From positions 5,761,754 through 5,825,753 of the forward strand of contig OZ024792.1 in NCBI GenBank assembly GCA_964017065.1: 64,000 nt of DNA, written 5' to 3'. This document shows, piece after piece, positions 46,710-60,190 of this stretch; the stretch's first letter is position 1, and every line of letters starts with the position of its first letter. Both the position numbers and the translations under genes were made by a program. This stretch comes from Haliclona indistincta. Its lineage: Eukaryota > Porifera > Demospongiae > Haplosclerida > Chalinidae. Below the pieces are notes generated by a model. It saw nothing but the letters and a program-made list of their open reading frames with translations. It did not search any database and had not been told where the DNA came from.

Positions 46710-48179
46710 CTGTCTCCCTCCCTCCCTCCATCTCTCTCTCTTTTTAGTATGATGCTGATAACCTGCCATCTCTACAACGATTGTTTCTTAGTCACAATCT
46801 AATACAGAGGTAAGACACACCCACTCTGCTCCACCCTCTTACACCACCCACAGTATCAGTGATATAGCTTGTCTGAGCAGCTGTACGAGTCTGAGTGAGC
46901 TGACCCTAGACGGGAATCCTCTCGCTAACCATCAGGAACACAGAATGACTGTACTGTCACAGCTATCTCGTCTGGTTTTGCTAAATCAGAAAGCTGTCTC
47001 AGTAAGCTAGCTATGTATAATGTGTGTCTGTGTGATCTATTGAGTCCAGGAGGAGGAACACGAAGAGGCTGATCGCGCCACGAGGGAAGAGGAGAATAAA
47101 GTGAAGCAACAGAATGAGAAGGAACGATTGATAGTGAGTGCTAGCTGTTGTGAGCAGAGCATTACACACTCCTTCTAGGAGGAGAGAGATGAGGCCATCA
47201 GTGCTATCAAGCGATCATGGGAGCTGGAACACAACCCTCAAAGCGGCTCTGAACTGAGGAGGTCAGTGTAACTGAGCTCACTCAAATGGTGGATATCCTC
47301 TCGGCTTTTAGCTGGGTGCCGGGGTACACTGAAGAGGAAGGAAGCTGTGTTCAGTTGTATGGTAGTCCAGCGATGGACTCGCTCACCCCTAAGCTATTTC
47401 CTTCAGCTACTCACCTTGTGCTCCACTACATGGACTTCAAACCGATACAATCGTACCTCAACCGCTTGAAAGATGCCTTCCCCTCCATCACAGTCAGCCC
47501 TGTCTGTTTTCCCTGCTGTCAAAGTTCTCCCCCCACTAGTCTCTAGAGCTTCACTGTGTTAACTTATCATCACTGGTCGAGCTCCGCCTTCTGGCGGCTA
47601 CCTTTCCTCAACTCACTTCCTTCAATATCTCTGATGCCGGCAACCCAATCACTACTCATCCTCTATTTAGACCCTTCCTCCTCTCTCTCCTTCCTCTCAC
47701 CACCATAAATGGAGTTGAACCCACCTCAGCTGAGCAACTAAGAGCACAGCAACTGTTTGATCCTCTTATGTCACTCTTGACCTCACAACAAAGGTCAGCA
47801 TAGACATTGGTTGTGTAGTTTACCTATGCACAACTTTCAGCAAGACTGTCACAACTCCATCGACTCTTGAAGAACCGGCTATGATAGTGAGCTAACAGTA
47901 GTTACAACTAGTTTATACACACTGACCCCCACTCAACATGCATATCCAGTTCAACACTTTCTAACTGCTTTGACCTCCAATTCAACATGTACACAAACAT
48001 CCTTGATCGTTTCTGTAACATTGCTAACACGTCCACACCTACTACAGACCTCATGGTGTAGCAGACTGTCTGAGGATGCTATATCAGCTCACAAGAAGAA
48101 GACTGAGTTTGAGGAGTTATGGCCAGAACTACTGAACGAGCTAGTTAGTAACGCATTGACTGAACTGCAAAACGAGTAA
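45719..48179 (+). CDS. LRRC49: Leucine-rich repeat protein LRRC49 (tubulin polyglutamylase complex subunit)
   Basis: LRRC49 (TPGS4) is a scaffold of the TTLL1 tubulin polyglutamylase complex at cilia and centrosomes. The first supported exon, 45719-46005, ends INLDRRHLTICPILE, aligned with human DRLNLDRRKLTVCPILE. Exons 46085-46257, 46360-46426, 46477-46620 and 46748-46809 give LRRs: LRLLNLQHNSITKMQHLGHL, LVFLDFYDNLLQEITGL, LDVLDLHGNM, LRVLNLAGNEITMVNQLTGL and LTELNLRRNRITHV. Then SLSELTLDGNPLANHQEHR closes the repeats and a charged coiled coil follows. The C-terminal domain has VPGYTEEEGSCVQLYGSPAM, SFNISDAGNPITTHPLFRPF and finally HKKKTEFEELWPELLNELV. Several introns end in (CT)n tracts (46046-46082, 46292-46352, 46656-46740). 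The true first exon and ATG lie upstream and were not fixed; exon joins near 47.9-48.05 kb are also uncertain. Confidence 0.88.
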
Positions 48180-48272
48180 TATTGTATCATTGACCAAACT
48201 ATAGTCTGTCACACGAATTAGACTAACACCAAACGTGCGTGAGTGTGTGCAAAATGAGATCTGTCATCTTCT

Positions 48273-49145
<873 letters not shown>

Positions 49146-49409
49146 AACGCCTCCTTTGTAGAGCACTGCAGGTTCCACTTGGCTAGCTACACACAAATCG
49201 ATTGGGAAATGTAATTGAATCACGTGAGCTCAGGTGAGAGATCATCTAGTTATCAAAATTCAACTACACATTATTAATAACCATGACAACATGCATGAAG
49301 GCGAAAGCAAACAAATTATTATGATCAAGCTACATAACAACTTAACTACAAAATGGCAGTATACAATGAGATAGTTATTTTTGTGACACAGAAGGAGATA
49401 GAATAATCA

Positions 49410-50779
49410 TCAATCCTGGACATAGCCGAAGTCCCTGTTGCGCAGAATCAGAGGCGCCAGGAGAGTCCAGAGATAGACGACGAAACAGAACCAAGCTGAC
49501 GCCATTTTGACCCAGGTTGACGCTATGGTGTTCTGGAAATGAGTGGTCGCAGCCTCGCCAGGACTAAGAGGGAGAGAGAGAGAGAGAGAGAGAGATATGA
49601 TACAATGGTGGAATACTGCACTTACTCTGTCCAGTTTGTCAGTTGGATCATAATGTACAGGACTGATATTAACATTAGGAAATGGAAGAATGAGTAGCTA
49701 TAGGTGACGTGTTCTTTCTCGTCATCATTTACATGGATTCGCTTGACTTTTTCATCATCCTCTGCTTCTTCACCTGTTTCTGCCTCTCTCTCTTCTACCT
49801 CTGAAGCAGAAGGGCAGCAGAAATCACAGCAAACAGCAGAGTAACCCTACACATGTACGAGAGAGAAGGACAGATGGATACTAACCAGAATAGTTTGATA
49901 GCAATGCTGACTGCACATTCGAGGAGAGAGGAGAAAGAGGGAGGAGAATGGAAGAAAGATGTCGGAGAGAGGAGGAGGGGATGGAACAAGCCAAGTGACT
50001 CGTTACAAGAGGGCAACTGTACCTCTGACTCATCTTTGTGGTTTCCGCGGAACTTCTGAATCTGCTTGTTACTGGACAGGTAGATGCTATGTGGAAAGTA
50101 AACGTGTAACTTTGTTTATAAAACAACATACGCACACCAACTCTACATCACTATATACACACACTCTACCTTGTGTAGGCAACTGTAATGAACATCAGAA
50201 CGATGCCAACAACAGAGGAAGCTATGGCATTGCCGTTAGAGGCTACCAGATTGCCTACAGTGTTATTGAGCGAGCAGTTCTCATCTACAGGATGTGACAG
50301 TGAAAGGTTAAAGGTCATTGTGACACCCAGTAGCTTACTAGGTCCATATGGCTCGTTGGACAGAGCAGACCAAGTGAGATAGGTAGTGTACAGAGCAACT
50401 ATGGATGGTTGAAGGAGCCCAGATGTGGGTTGAGCTATAGAGAAGGGGGTGAGTTAGTGTGGGAGGGAGGAGGGGAGGGCGTACCTCGCTGTATCCAGGG
50501 CAAGATAGCTATTATAGACACAGCAATACTGAGCACCAGTATTGAGGTGAGGAAGAAGATATTGAGCTGACATCCTCCAGCAGGCTATGGAGGGACAGAA
50601 GATGAGCACAGCAAAATAGAGACCGTGGTATTGCTTACATTGGTAAAGAACACGTACATCAAGATGATTCCAACCAGTGCTATTAGGTAGAACACTATAG
50701 CTGGTACCAAGAGGAACGTGTACCAGCAGTTGTTCTCAGTCTCTTCCTTCTTCTCCAAACTAAGTAGAGAATATCATAA

Positions 50780-50821
<42 letters not shown>

Positions 50822-50932
50822 TTCTAACACTTTCTCAGCCCAGACATGAGCAAAGTCCACGAGGAAGATGATCTGCAGTATTATGAAGATTATTCCGCCC
50901 AGCATACCAAACACGACACACGCTGAACGAGA

Positions 50933-50993
<61 letters not shown>

Positions 50994-51717
50994 AGGGAAC
51001 AAGTGAATCCAGCACTAGAGAAGGGTATGAGATGTGGTACCTTTTGAAAAGGCAAAGTTCTCTGAGGTCGGAATGAAGAAATATGCGATGATAAGACCAA
51101 TTACTAGAAGCCACTTGATACACCAGAATCTGAAATAACAGGATAGAGTCATTAGACACACATTACACTTCCATAACAGACAAATGGTATGCGCCTTCAA
51201 ATTAATTTTTGAAAGTAAATCCCATAAAAATTTAGAAATTTTATACTGACTAACCCGTTTTGTATGTAAGCGCGAGGATCCTTGCTGCTGAACACACACA
51301 TCATCACCAGCATCATGACGAAGAAGAACGATGCGACGGCCATGCTGATGCGATACACAGCTAGGTACCCAATGATCTGTTCACATGGGAGAGAGTGCTG
51401 GAAGACGACCACAGTGGGTAGTGGGGGGAGACCAGGGATTGGCTGGATATCACTAGGCGTGGTCAAGTTAGCCTGACAGAATACACTCTACAGAAGGGAG
51501 GGGCAATGATAGGACAGACACGTGTATTTGTACGTACTCCTGTCAGCCCTTTTTGCACAGCGGGAGCTAACATGATACTGCACACCACGACCAGGAACGC
51601 CAGGAACACCACGTACATAATACGAGTCGTGATGGACGACTTGGCGCCTGACGTCTTGCAGCATATCCCACAAGCAGACGGACCGCAACAACAGCACAGT
51701 AGTTCCAGTAGACACAT
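49410..51717 (-). CDS. SERINC: Serine incorporator (SERINC/TDE1 family)
   Basis: SERINCs are polytopic membrane proteins linked to serine-derived lipid (phosphatidylserine, sphingolipid) synthesis or lipid scrambling. The start [20 protein letters not shown] has the family's Cys-rich N-terminus. Then come [40 protein letters not shown], a lumenal loop, [80 protein letters not shown] (TWSALSNEP follows), [20 protein letters not shown], an acidic cytosolic loop, then [20 protein letters not shown] and [20 protein letters not shown]. About ten membrane segments, family-typical. The frame closes at 49410-49412. A (CT)n sense-strand tract (50936-50990) sits about 14 nt before one acceptor, and a (CA)n tract lies at 50788-50820. 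Confidence 0.94.
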
Positions 51718-52033
51718 CTTGGGCTCTCCTAGACCAAGGAACTAGGCTAGTAAGCTAAGAAAATGGCTGATCGCCTTTGCTGACTATGTTGTTTTCCTTC
51801 TTTGTCCTTGTTTGGTGGTACGTGACTGTCACGCGCAGTGAGTAAGCAATCACATGATTAAACTTAGTCTAGTAGGCGTGTCTAACTAGGCGTGGTCAAT
51901 AGATTTTGGGTGTGTCTAGAAAGCAAGCCAGGCTAGCCACAATAAACATCAGAGATGTATAACAGCAGCAGACAACGGCTCTTATTGTGATCTAACTGCT
52001 AAGTTATACCATTCACCGATTTACTATACGATT

Positions 52034-52570
52034 ATGATTCTCGCGTGGCGTGCACTGTTCACGCTTGTCCTGTTGTTTATCGTCGCCACGAACGCATTTT
52101 TGAACCATGACGAAGACGAGATCTACTCGAACAGCTGGGCTGTAGAGGTCGAGGGAGGAATAGAAGTCGCTCAGAAAATAGCAGAGAAACACGGATTCGT
52201 CCACGTGGGAAAGGTGAGGAATTTTACCTATAATAACTAGCACTTCAAGTTCAATTCTGCGGTCCATCCTGCAGCTGGATCATCTTCCAGTTCACCATTT
52301 CGTGCATCCCTCTTCTCCCTCTCATTCAACTCAACGACTCCACTCTAAACATTCCGACCTGCTCAAAGAAGATGGGGTATGCCTCGCACGACTGCAGTCA
52401 CATCATCTTGCATATTGATCTCATTGTTGTCTAGGTTGTTCATGTTGAGCAGCAAAGGGTCAGACGGAGAGTAAAGAGAACCAGTTACACTCTACCAATT
52501 GACCCAAAGTGGTTCAACCAGTGGTACTTGGTGAGTTAGAGTGTGCTTATATCAGTACTTGCATCGCATC

Positions 52571-52619
<49 letters not shown>

Positions 52620-55600
52620 GCATCGTCCAGGTCACGATATGAACGTCAATAGTGTCTGGCAGCAGGGGATCACCGGTAAAGGGATAGTTGTCTCAATACT
52701 GGACGATGGTAACTCTTGTTATGCAAACATGTTGTGATGAATCATGTGTCTTCCTTACCTTCAGGTCTTGAACACACTCATCCAGATCTCAAGAATAACT
52801 ACGTGAGTCCGTATTGCACTGTGCTGTAGAGCTGCTGTTTACTGTTTGTGATGAGAAAATGATTATTGTGTCTTCAAAAAAATTATCGTTGCCAAAACGG
52901 AGTGTAGTGTTGTTGGCATGTGTTGTTCATTCTGTGTGACTACACATCAGATGAGACTATTAAGGATTCTACAAGAGGATGGGAATATTCAAATATGCAT
53001 AGCGTGTGTGTGTTGAATTTTTTGTTTACAGCACGGGAATGATTTGGGAGGAGTGTGTACATGTTATGTCGGTATGCTTACTTAGCTAGAGCATATCCTC
53101 TTGGTTGACAGCTGCCCACTCATTCCTCCCACCCTCTGTGTGTGTGTTCTCACCCTCTCTTTGTGTGTTCTCAACTTCTCACAGGATCCTCTTGCCAGCT
53201 ATGATTTTAACAGCCACGACTCCGACCCTATTCCTCGATACGACTACTCGAACGAGAACAAACACGGCACTCGATGCGCCGGGGAAGTGGCGGCCGCCAA
53301 GAACAACATATGCAGTGTGGGTGTGGCTTACGGAGCCCGAATTGGTGGTAAGAAATTTACAGCTTGTAGCTTACAATGTGCTACGTTGAGTATGCAATTT
53401 GAAATGTATAGCAGTATCCCTTGTTGACTTTTGATGGATAGCAGTATGATTGTCCATTGTTGACTTCTGATAATAGTTTATGTCATAACCAGCCTAGGCT
53501 GGCTTGCTGGTTAGTGTAATTACATTAGCTAAACCATAATGACATCTGTGAATCACAATATTGAGGGAAAATATTTATTGTTATAATAACATTGTGTGTT
53601 TGTTGCAGGTGTCCGTATGTTGGACGGTACAGTCACAGATATTGTTGAAGCTAGCTCACTGTCATTCAACTCTCAATACATTGATATCTACAGCTCTAGT
53701 TGGGGCCCCAACGATGATGGTGTCACCGTAGATGGACCAGCAAGGCTAGCAAAACATGCCTTTGTGCACGGAGTAACAGAGGTAAGGTAGAGAGGGGGAG
53801 AGAGAGGGAGGCAGGGATCGAGGGAGGGAGTGAGTGAGTTTGTCAACACTGAACCTGATTTCCTAAACACATCAATAGATGTTTGTAGATTATTGTGTTA
53901 CTCATCAAAAATAACAATCACCCCATGTCAGGGACTTATGTCATACTGATGTCATCAATATTGCATAATCTTACAGGGTAGAGGCGGCAAGGGGTCTATA
54001 TACATGTGGGCATCTGGTAATGGAGGTACAAAGGACAACTGTAACTGTGATGGCTATGCCGTGAGTCCGTACACCATCTCTGTTGGGTCAGCTTCCGAGC
54101 GTAATGACTTCCCCTGGTATGCTGAGTTCTGCTCCTCAACTCTAGCAGTCACTTACAGCAGCGGCAGCAGTGGAGAGAAGCAGATTGTGAGCTGGCTACT
54201 CTTTATCTCATGCACTGACTGTTTGCGTCATTCTTCTCTCTCAGGTTTCCTCAGATTTGCGTCATGGGTGCACTCAGCGACACACCGGCACATCAGCCTC
54301 TGCCCCAATGGCTGCCGGTTTGCTGGCACTAGCACTGGAGGTCAAGTGAGTTCATCTCACACCATCTCTACCTCAATGACTCTCTCTTTCTCTCTTTCTC
54401 TCTCTTTAGTTCTAACCTGACCTGGCGTGATGCTCAGTATCTAATCGTGTATTCGTCCAACCCGGATATTCCTAAGGGAGATGACTGGTTTACTAATGGA
54501 GCTGGTCTTCGTGTCAGTCATCGTTATGGATATGGTATGATGGATGCAGCTGCTATTGTTAATCGAGCCCGCCATTGGATCAACGTGCCAGCTAGACAGA
54601 CATGCAACATCAGTGTAGCTCTCTCACCAAGGTACCACTCTCAATGTACCCTAGCTCTCCTCCATTTTGTTATTCTCTCCTGTAGTCTCCATACAGCAAC
54701 TAGCAGTCGTCCAGTACAAGTTGATGTCACTATAGATGATTCTACCTGTAACTCTATCAAATATCTAGAACACGTCCAAGTAGTTTCAACCATCAATGTA
54801 GCTACTGGGAGACGAGGAGATATATCTCTCTCAGTTCGTTCTCCTCACGGGACCCTGTCACATTTACTGAAGCCTCGCTACCTCGATCGGGCTAGGAAGA
54901 ACATTGACAAATGGCCTTTCATGACTATACAGAGCTGGGGAGAAAATCCCACGGGAAAATGGGAGATCACATTGAATGCCAAGGGAATGACAGCTGCTAG
55001 TCTGAAACAAGCTACACTAGTCTTGTACGGCGTCTCTGAAGTTCCTGCCTCAGTCAGCGCTATACCTTCCAAGTGTCATGATGAATGCGCCAAAAATTGT
55101 TCACGTCCCGGTGCCAAGTACTGTGACTCGTGTAAACACGTCCGCCTTGCCTCCACTCTAGAATGTGTGTCTGTCTGTCCACCAGGCACTTATAAAGACT
55201 ACTCCATGTGCCGTCCTTGCTCCACCAACTGTTCTTCATGTACCCACACTTCTTGTCTCTCCTGCCAACCAGGCAGCATCTTGTTACCCGATAGAACATG
55301 CTCGTACAGCTGCCCCATCTCCTCCTACAACACAGCTAACAAGACCTGTGCTCCCTGTCATCCATCATGCCTATCCTGCAGTGGTCCAGACTCCACAGAC
55401 TGCACTGCATGTGGTTCACAACAGTACAAGCTGATCAAAGGAATGTGTAAACTAAACACTTCATGTGACTCACATTCATACTACGATCATCGTGCGTTTG
55501 AGTGTCGGCAATGTCATCCCAGTTGTGCCGAGTGCAGAGGTAGAGAAGCAGTTGATTGTTTGTCGTGCTATGCCGGTCGGATACATGTCAATGGTCACTG

Positions 55601-57035
55601 TGTGCAAGATCCCCTCACAAAGATGAGCTGCCATAGTGGACAGTATTATAATGAAGAGTCTTCCAACTGCTCCATGTGTCCCACTGGCTGTGGGAATTGT
55701 TCGGATGACATCACATGCACACAGTGTCTTGCTGGGTACTTTCTTCAACCGAGAGCAGTTGGTGACACCTCTGAGGAGACAGTGCTCTGTCACTCCAGCT
55801 GTACCAGTGGTTACTATGCAGACGCCTCTACTCATCACTGCATGCCTTGCCCAACATCTTGTGTCTCGTGCAGCGGCCCTAATGCATGTCTCTCGTGTGT
55901 CGAGGGTCATCCAACAGATGGTAGATGTTCACAGCCTTGCGCTGCAATGGAGTACTATAACATTACATCACGGAAATGTCTCCCCTGTTCTCCCTCGTGT
56001 TCTGCTTGCAGAGATGGCGCTACTTGTACTAGCTGCTCAGGTCAGCTGTTCCTCACCGGTGATGGTCAATGCATATCCACGTGCCCGAATCACACAGTGA
56101 TGGACCAGACCTCTCGTCGCTGTGAGAGCATTCGATGTCACCCATCCTGCTCTACATGTCGTGGTGTCGAACCAAGCGACTGCCTCTCTTGTTCATATCC
56201 TCGTAAGTTTCACCAGAACACTTGTCTAGAGCAGTGCCCAATGAACACATACCCGGCTCAGCATTCCTGCAAGCCTTGTCACTCATCCTGTGCAACATGT
56301 GGCGGCCCTCTTGAATCTGACTGTGACTCTTGTCCTCACAACACCTACTTCAACCACTACCATTGTCTTGAGAGCTGTCCTCGAGGCTCGTTCCCAACTG
56401 AAGGCCGCTGCCTTGCCTGTATTGCTGATTGCGAGGAGTGTGCTGATGTGCGCTCGTGCAAGCAATGCTCCGCTGGTCTGGTGTATTCACCTAATGAAAT
56501 GCTCTGCAAGTCTTCCTGTCCGTCAGGTCTATTCAACAGCAACGGGGTGTGTCAGCAATGTCACGCCTCCTGCGCTACTTGTCAGTCATCCGCCTCTCAC
56601 TGCACCAGCTGTTCCAGTGGTCACGCCCTCCAATCAGAACAAGGCGCCTGCTTGCGGTGCTGTTCCAAAGAAGTCTCTTCTTTATGCTGCAACTGCTCGT
56701 CATCCACTGATCAATGCGTCTATGTTGGTAGTCCTGTCTCATTTTACACACACACACCTTCCTCTCTGCCAGACGACAGTGGTGTCACCTCTCCTTCATT
56801 GTTCCACTCTCAACCGCTAGTCGCTGTATTGATAGTGACGGTGATGGTGATTCTAGTGACTGTGGTGATAGTGGTAGTTGTATTGGTCTACAGACGAAGA
56901 CACGCCACTCTACTAGTAGCTCGGCCGTATAGAGCAATGGAGCCAGCTCACGATGGACTAAACATCGCTGTGATTGAAGACGACGAGTTTGATACCGAGA
57001 GTGAGAACGAAATATTTATAAATCACAAACCATGA
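52034..57035 (+). CDS. Furin/PC5-like proprotein convertase with long Cys-rich region and membrane anchor
   Basis: A kexin-type subtilase of the secretory pathway, processing at basic sites. Signal peptide ([16 protein letters not shown]), prodomain ([20 protein letters not shown]), autocleavage site RVRRRVKR. Catalytic domain: [16 protein letters not shown] (Asp), [11 protein letters not shown] (His), [16 protein letters not shown] (oxyanion Asn) and [20 protein letters not shown] (Ser), so the triad is intact. The P domain follows, then from about 55.06 to 56.7 kb a long run of furin-like Cys repeats ([24 protein letters not shown] units, more than ten), as in PCSK5B. Next a membrane segment [20 protein letters not shown] and an acidic cytoplasmic tail ([13 protein letters not shown]). 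Eleven visible splits include a 54-nt in-frame intron (54632-54685). One intron ends in a (CT)n tract (52573-52620). Closest type is PC5/6B or a furin-2-like protein. Confidence 0.95.
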
Positions 57036-57209
57036 GTCAGCTGCAACCATTCTCTCCGACATTATAATATTTATAAGACAGTTCTAGCAATAATTTGTGG
57101 TATGTAAAAAGTGTTTAAATACAGTTTCACAAATTACAACATTAGCAGCAGCAGCAAGACAACACTACTGACAGACATGCATAGATACATAGATACACAC
57201 AGTTACAAT

Positions 57210-60072
57210 TCATTGTTGGTATAGTCGGGTACTGCTGCCATTCTAGCCTATAGTGAAGGAGGGAGAAATGGAGTCAGACAGTGAGTGTGATGGAAGGGCG
57301 ACTTACCTTGCCTTTGGATTTGTTTGAAGGAGAAGAGTTTGGCTGGAAAGAGAGAACAGTAATCTAAGTGCTGATGTGTGTGTGTGGTACCTTCTTCCAG
57401 AGAAGTTCTTCGTTGATTCGATCCACACATCGCTCCATATAGAGAAACTGCAGATCAGACAAGCAGTAACACAAGAGCAGACGAGTGAGACTATTACGTA
57501 CATAAGGTGAATATATTCTGATCCACCGAGGGTCCTTGCCCTCTCTCTGAACGAGAAACGTGAATGCCTGTTCCTCCATGTCGGCTTCGTATTGACTGAT
57601 CATGTTCCATTTGAAAGAATGTTCTTGAGCCTGCGGCAAGACAAGCTGAGATTCAGCGACCATGTTTCTGTGATATAACTCACCTCAGGCTCACCGTCCA
57701 CTGAGCACGCTCGTAGTTTTAGTGACTCCATGTTTACACCAAGAATGACATGACCGTTTTTTCTAGCATCGGAGCTACAATGAGGGAACACTATCTTGCC
57801 ATATTCAGGAAGAGTCTGGGCTAGCTCAAGATACTGTAGAGTAAAGAGAGAGTGAGTGGTTGGGTGGGGTGAGTGAGTAAGTGGGTGAGTGAGTGAGTGA
57901 GTGAGTGAGTGAGTGAGTGAGTGAGTGTGTGAGAGTGTGTGTGTGTGAGTGAACGAGTATTGGGCGCTGTACCTCTCTCTGTTCTCCTTGACCTTTCAGC
58001 ATTCTCAACTTGCTGCCATGTTCACCGACATCAATGCTGCCAGCAAAGATGTCAGCTGCAGCCTGCTGGTAGAACAAACTGAGTGCAACAGTGTCCTCCA
58101 TTATAGCTGCCTCCTGGAAGAGTGAGAGAGAAAGAGGTCACCTTTAGAACATAGAGATTACTTACGTGAGCAACAGAGAACACCCATTTCTTGAGCAAAA
58201 GAGTAGCTCTTTTCTGTTCAACTATTTGATATGGAAACTCATTTTCCATCAGTATCCGTGCTGCAAGGAGGGTGAGTATGGTAATGGTTGAGTGTGCAAA
58301 GGAGTGAGTGAGAGAGTGAGTGAGTGAGTGAGTGAGTGAGTGAGTGAGTGAGTGAGTGAGAGAGTGAGAGAGTGAGAGAGTGAGAGAGTGAGTGAGTGAG
58401 TGAGTGAGTGAGTGAGTGAGTGAGTGAGTGAGTGAGTGAGTGAGTGAGAGAGTGAGTGAGTGAGTGAGAGAGTGAGTGAGTGATTAAGTGATTGGGTGAG
58501 TGAGTAGGTGAGTGACTTACCAAATCCATTTTCCTCGTCTTCATTTACAAAGAGACCAAACAATCTCAGTGATTTCTCGCAAACATGAAGTTCCTCTAGA
58601 ACCAACTGAAGCAAGAAAGTGTTAATAAAGCAAGAATGAATATCACCACTAGTGAGTGAGTGTGGGTGTGCAATGTGTGAGGCTGACTCACTTGTAGTCA
58701 GTGTGTGTGAGGGTGATTCGCTTGTAGTGAGTGAGTGTGGATGTTCAATGTGTGAGGCTGACTCACTTGCAGTGAGTGCATAATGTGTGAGGGTGATTCG
58801 CTTGTAGTGAGTGAGTGTGGGTGTGTGTGTAATGTGTGAGGGTGACTCACTTGTAGCACTTGTGGAGTACGAGCTGTCTCGTCAGTTGTGACGGTGATTG
58901 TATTACTGTCCGGTAGTTTGATGGATAGTTTAACCCCTCGTGAGGCGGGAGGCGGAGGAACAGCTCCAGAGGCTTTGCCGGCATTCGACAGGCACAGGAA
59001 GTCTTGCATGAGGTCAGATTCATAGATGACCTTTGCCGAACATGCTGTGAGAGAATGGAGAGTGAGTATTATCACAGCTTGGTGATTCATACTTTAGTAA
59101 CTAGTTATGTTACAAAAACACACCACAAAAATTAATCATAGTTCAACTTAGTATTTACAAACTACAAACTCACAATGGATACTGAAGTACAGTTATATAC
59201 AAGATACAAGGCTGGTATAAGCTCACCTTTATCCATGTAGTCCTCTAGGCCTCTGCGTCTGGTGTCTACCTGGACATCACTGAGAGCAAACAGCCACTTG
59301 CCGGGGAGCTTGGGGAACACAAAATCAGCGAATTGCCGCTTCAGCTGCAGAGATAGATAGATCATGTGACGGTCGTAGGCAAAGATAAGACGCAAGCTTA
59401 CATTGGTGTTCAATGCATCGAATTCCCGATAACGACGTTGAGCTACTGTTTTACCAGCCAATTGTATGTTGTAAACCTGATAGGATAGTGACAACAGTAT
59501 GGGAGCAATGCCCTAGCTATTACTAACCACATACTCCTTCCCATTGTCATCAGCTTTCTTTTCTGTTGAAGACACGGATACGGGCACAGAGCGACGCTCA
59601 TAGTACTCCAGGGCATTGCTGCTGGACGAGTTTTCTGGTTCGAGTCTACGCGCCTCCTCTTCTGACACTGGGACGATATCCAGAGTGACCTGCTTCCCAC
59701 TCTGTCTGATGCACTGCACTACATACTGGTGTTCAGCTCCCTCTACTGACTGTCCATTGCTATCAGGAGAGATAACAATGGTCCCACCTACACCCTCCTG
59801 ATAATTACACACAACACTCACACTTTCAATATTCTGTCGCCTATTTTTAGTCCCGCCTTTTCGGCGGGCCCGTCTTCCAGTATCGCGCTGATGTACTGCA
59901 TAGGAGCGTACAGATGACCGCCAATGCTTTTCAGCTGACCGCCTTCGGATACTTGTCCGCGCACATTAAATCCAAACCCTTGGTGAGTCTTCGGCACGAC
60001 AACAGTTCTTGGTCCAGCATCTCTTTCTCCGTGATATCCTCCCTCGTCTCCGCTGCTGTCTTCTTGCGACAT
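57210..60072 (-). CDS. SNX27: Sorting nexin-27
   Basis: SNX27 links cargo carrying PDZ-binding motifs to retromer on early endosomes. The PDZ domain reads [40 protein letters not shown] and [10 protein letters not shown]. Then comes the PX domain: [27 protein letters not shown] joined to [20 protein letters not shown], with the PI3P-binding Arg in RRYREF. The FERM-like part begins [20 protein letters not shown], then [59 protein letters not shown] and [20 protein letters not shown]. The last exon ends with the stop at 57210-57212. An Ala/Pro-rich insert ([11 protein letters not shown]) is an addition. Introns hold long (ACTC)n arrays in sense (57884-57935, 58301-58500). It is divergent from NSA2, 118 bp between starts. 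Confidence 0.94.
58301..58500 (-). repeat. (ACTC)n tetranucleotide array in an SNX27 intron
   Basis: About 200 bp of GAGT units on the + strand with GAGA interruptions. A related, more mixed region of GTGAG-type repeats continues at 58640-58860 in the next intron, where blocks of about 40-60 bp recur (AATGTGTGAGG followed by TGACTCACTTG or TGATTCGCTTG). Confidence 0.9.
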
Positions 60073-60137
60073 GGCTCCGATCCACTACTGCGTGACTTTC
60101 TGCCTCAAAAGGACACGCCCATTCCATCACTGGGTAC

Positions 60138-60162
60138 GCATTAATTAGAACAATCACACGTG
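60138..60162 (+). promoter_or_regulatory. Composite element in the SNX27/NSA2 divergent promoter
   Basis: GCATTAATTAGAAC (60138-60151), 5 nt, CACGTG (60157-60162) followed by C. It ends 28 nt before the NSA2 ATG. The order, orientation and spacing equal those of 1865-1889 before RSL24D1, the other pre-60S factor in the window. Confidence 0.5.
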
Positions 60163-60190
60163 CGTCATCTTCGGCGATCTTCGGGCAGTC

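Noticed and set aside
49853..50297. Frames opposite SERINC (68 and 112 codons)
   Set aside because: Antisense shadows of SERINC exons and purine-rich intron sequence.
55476..56820. Frames of 60-176 codons overlapping the Cys-rich exon on both strands
   Set aside because: The convertase frame has domain-level conservation with regular cysteines; the others are by-products of its composition.
58301..58860. Regular short repeats that could recall a CRISPR array
   Set aside because: Simple GAGT tetranucleotide tracts and a degenerate minisatellite in SNX27 introns; no unique spacers, and the genome is animal.
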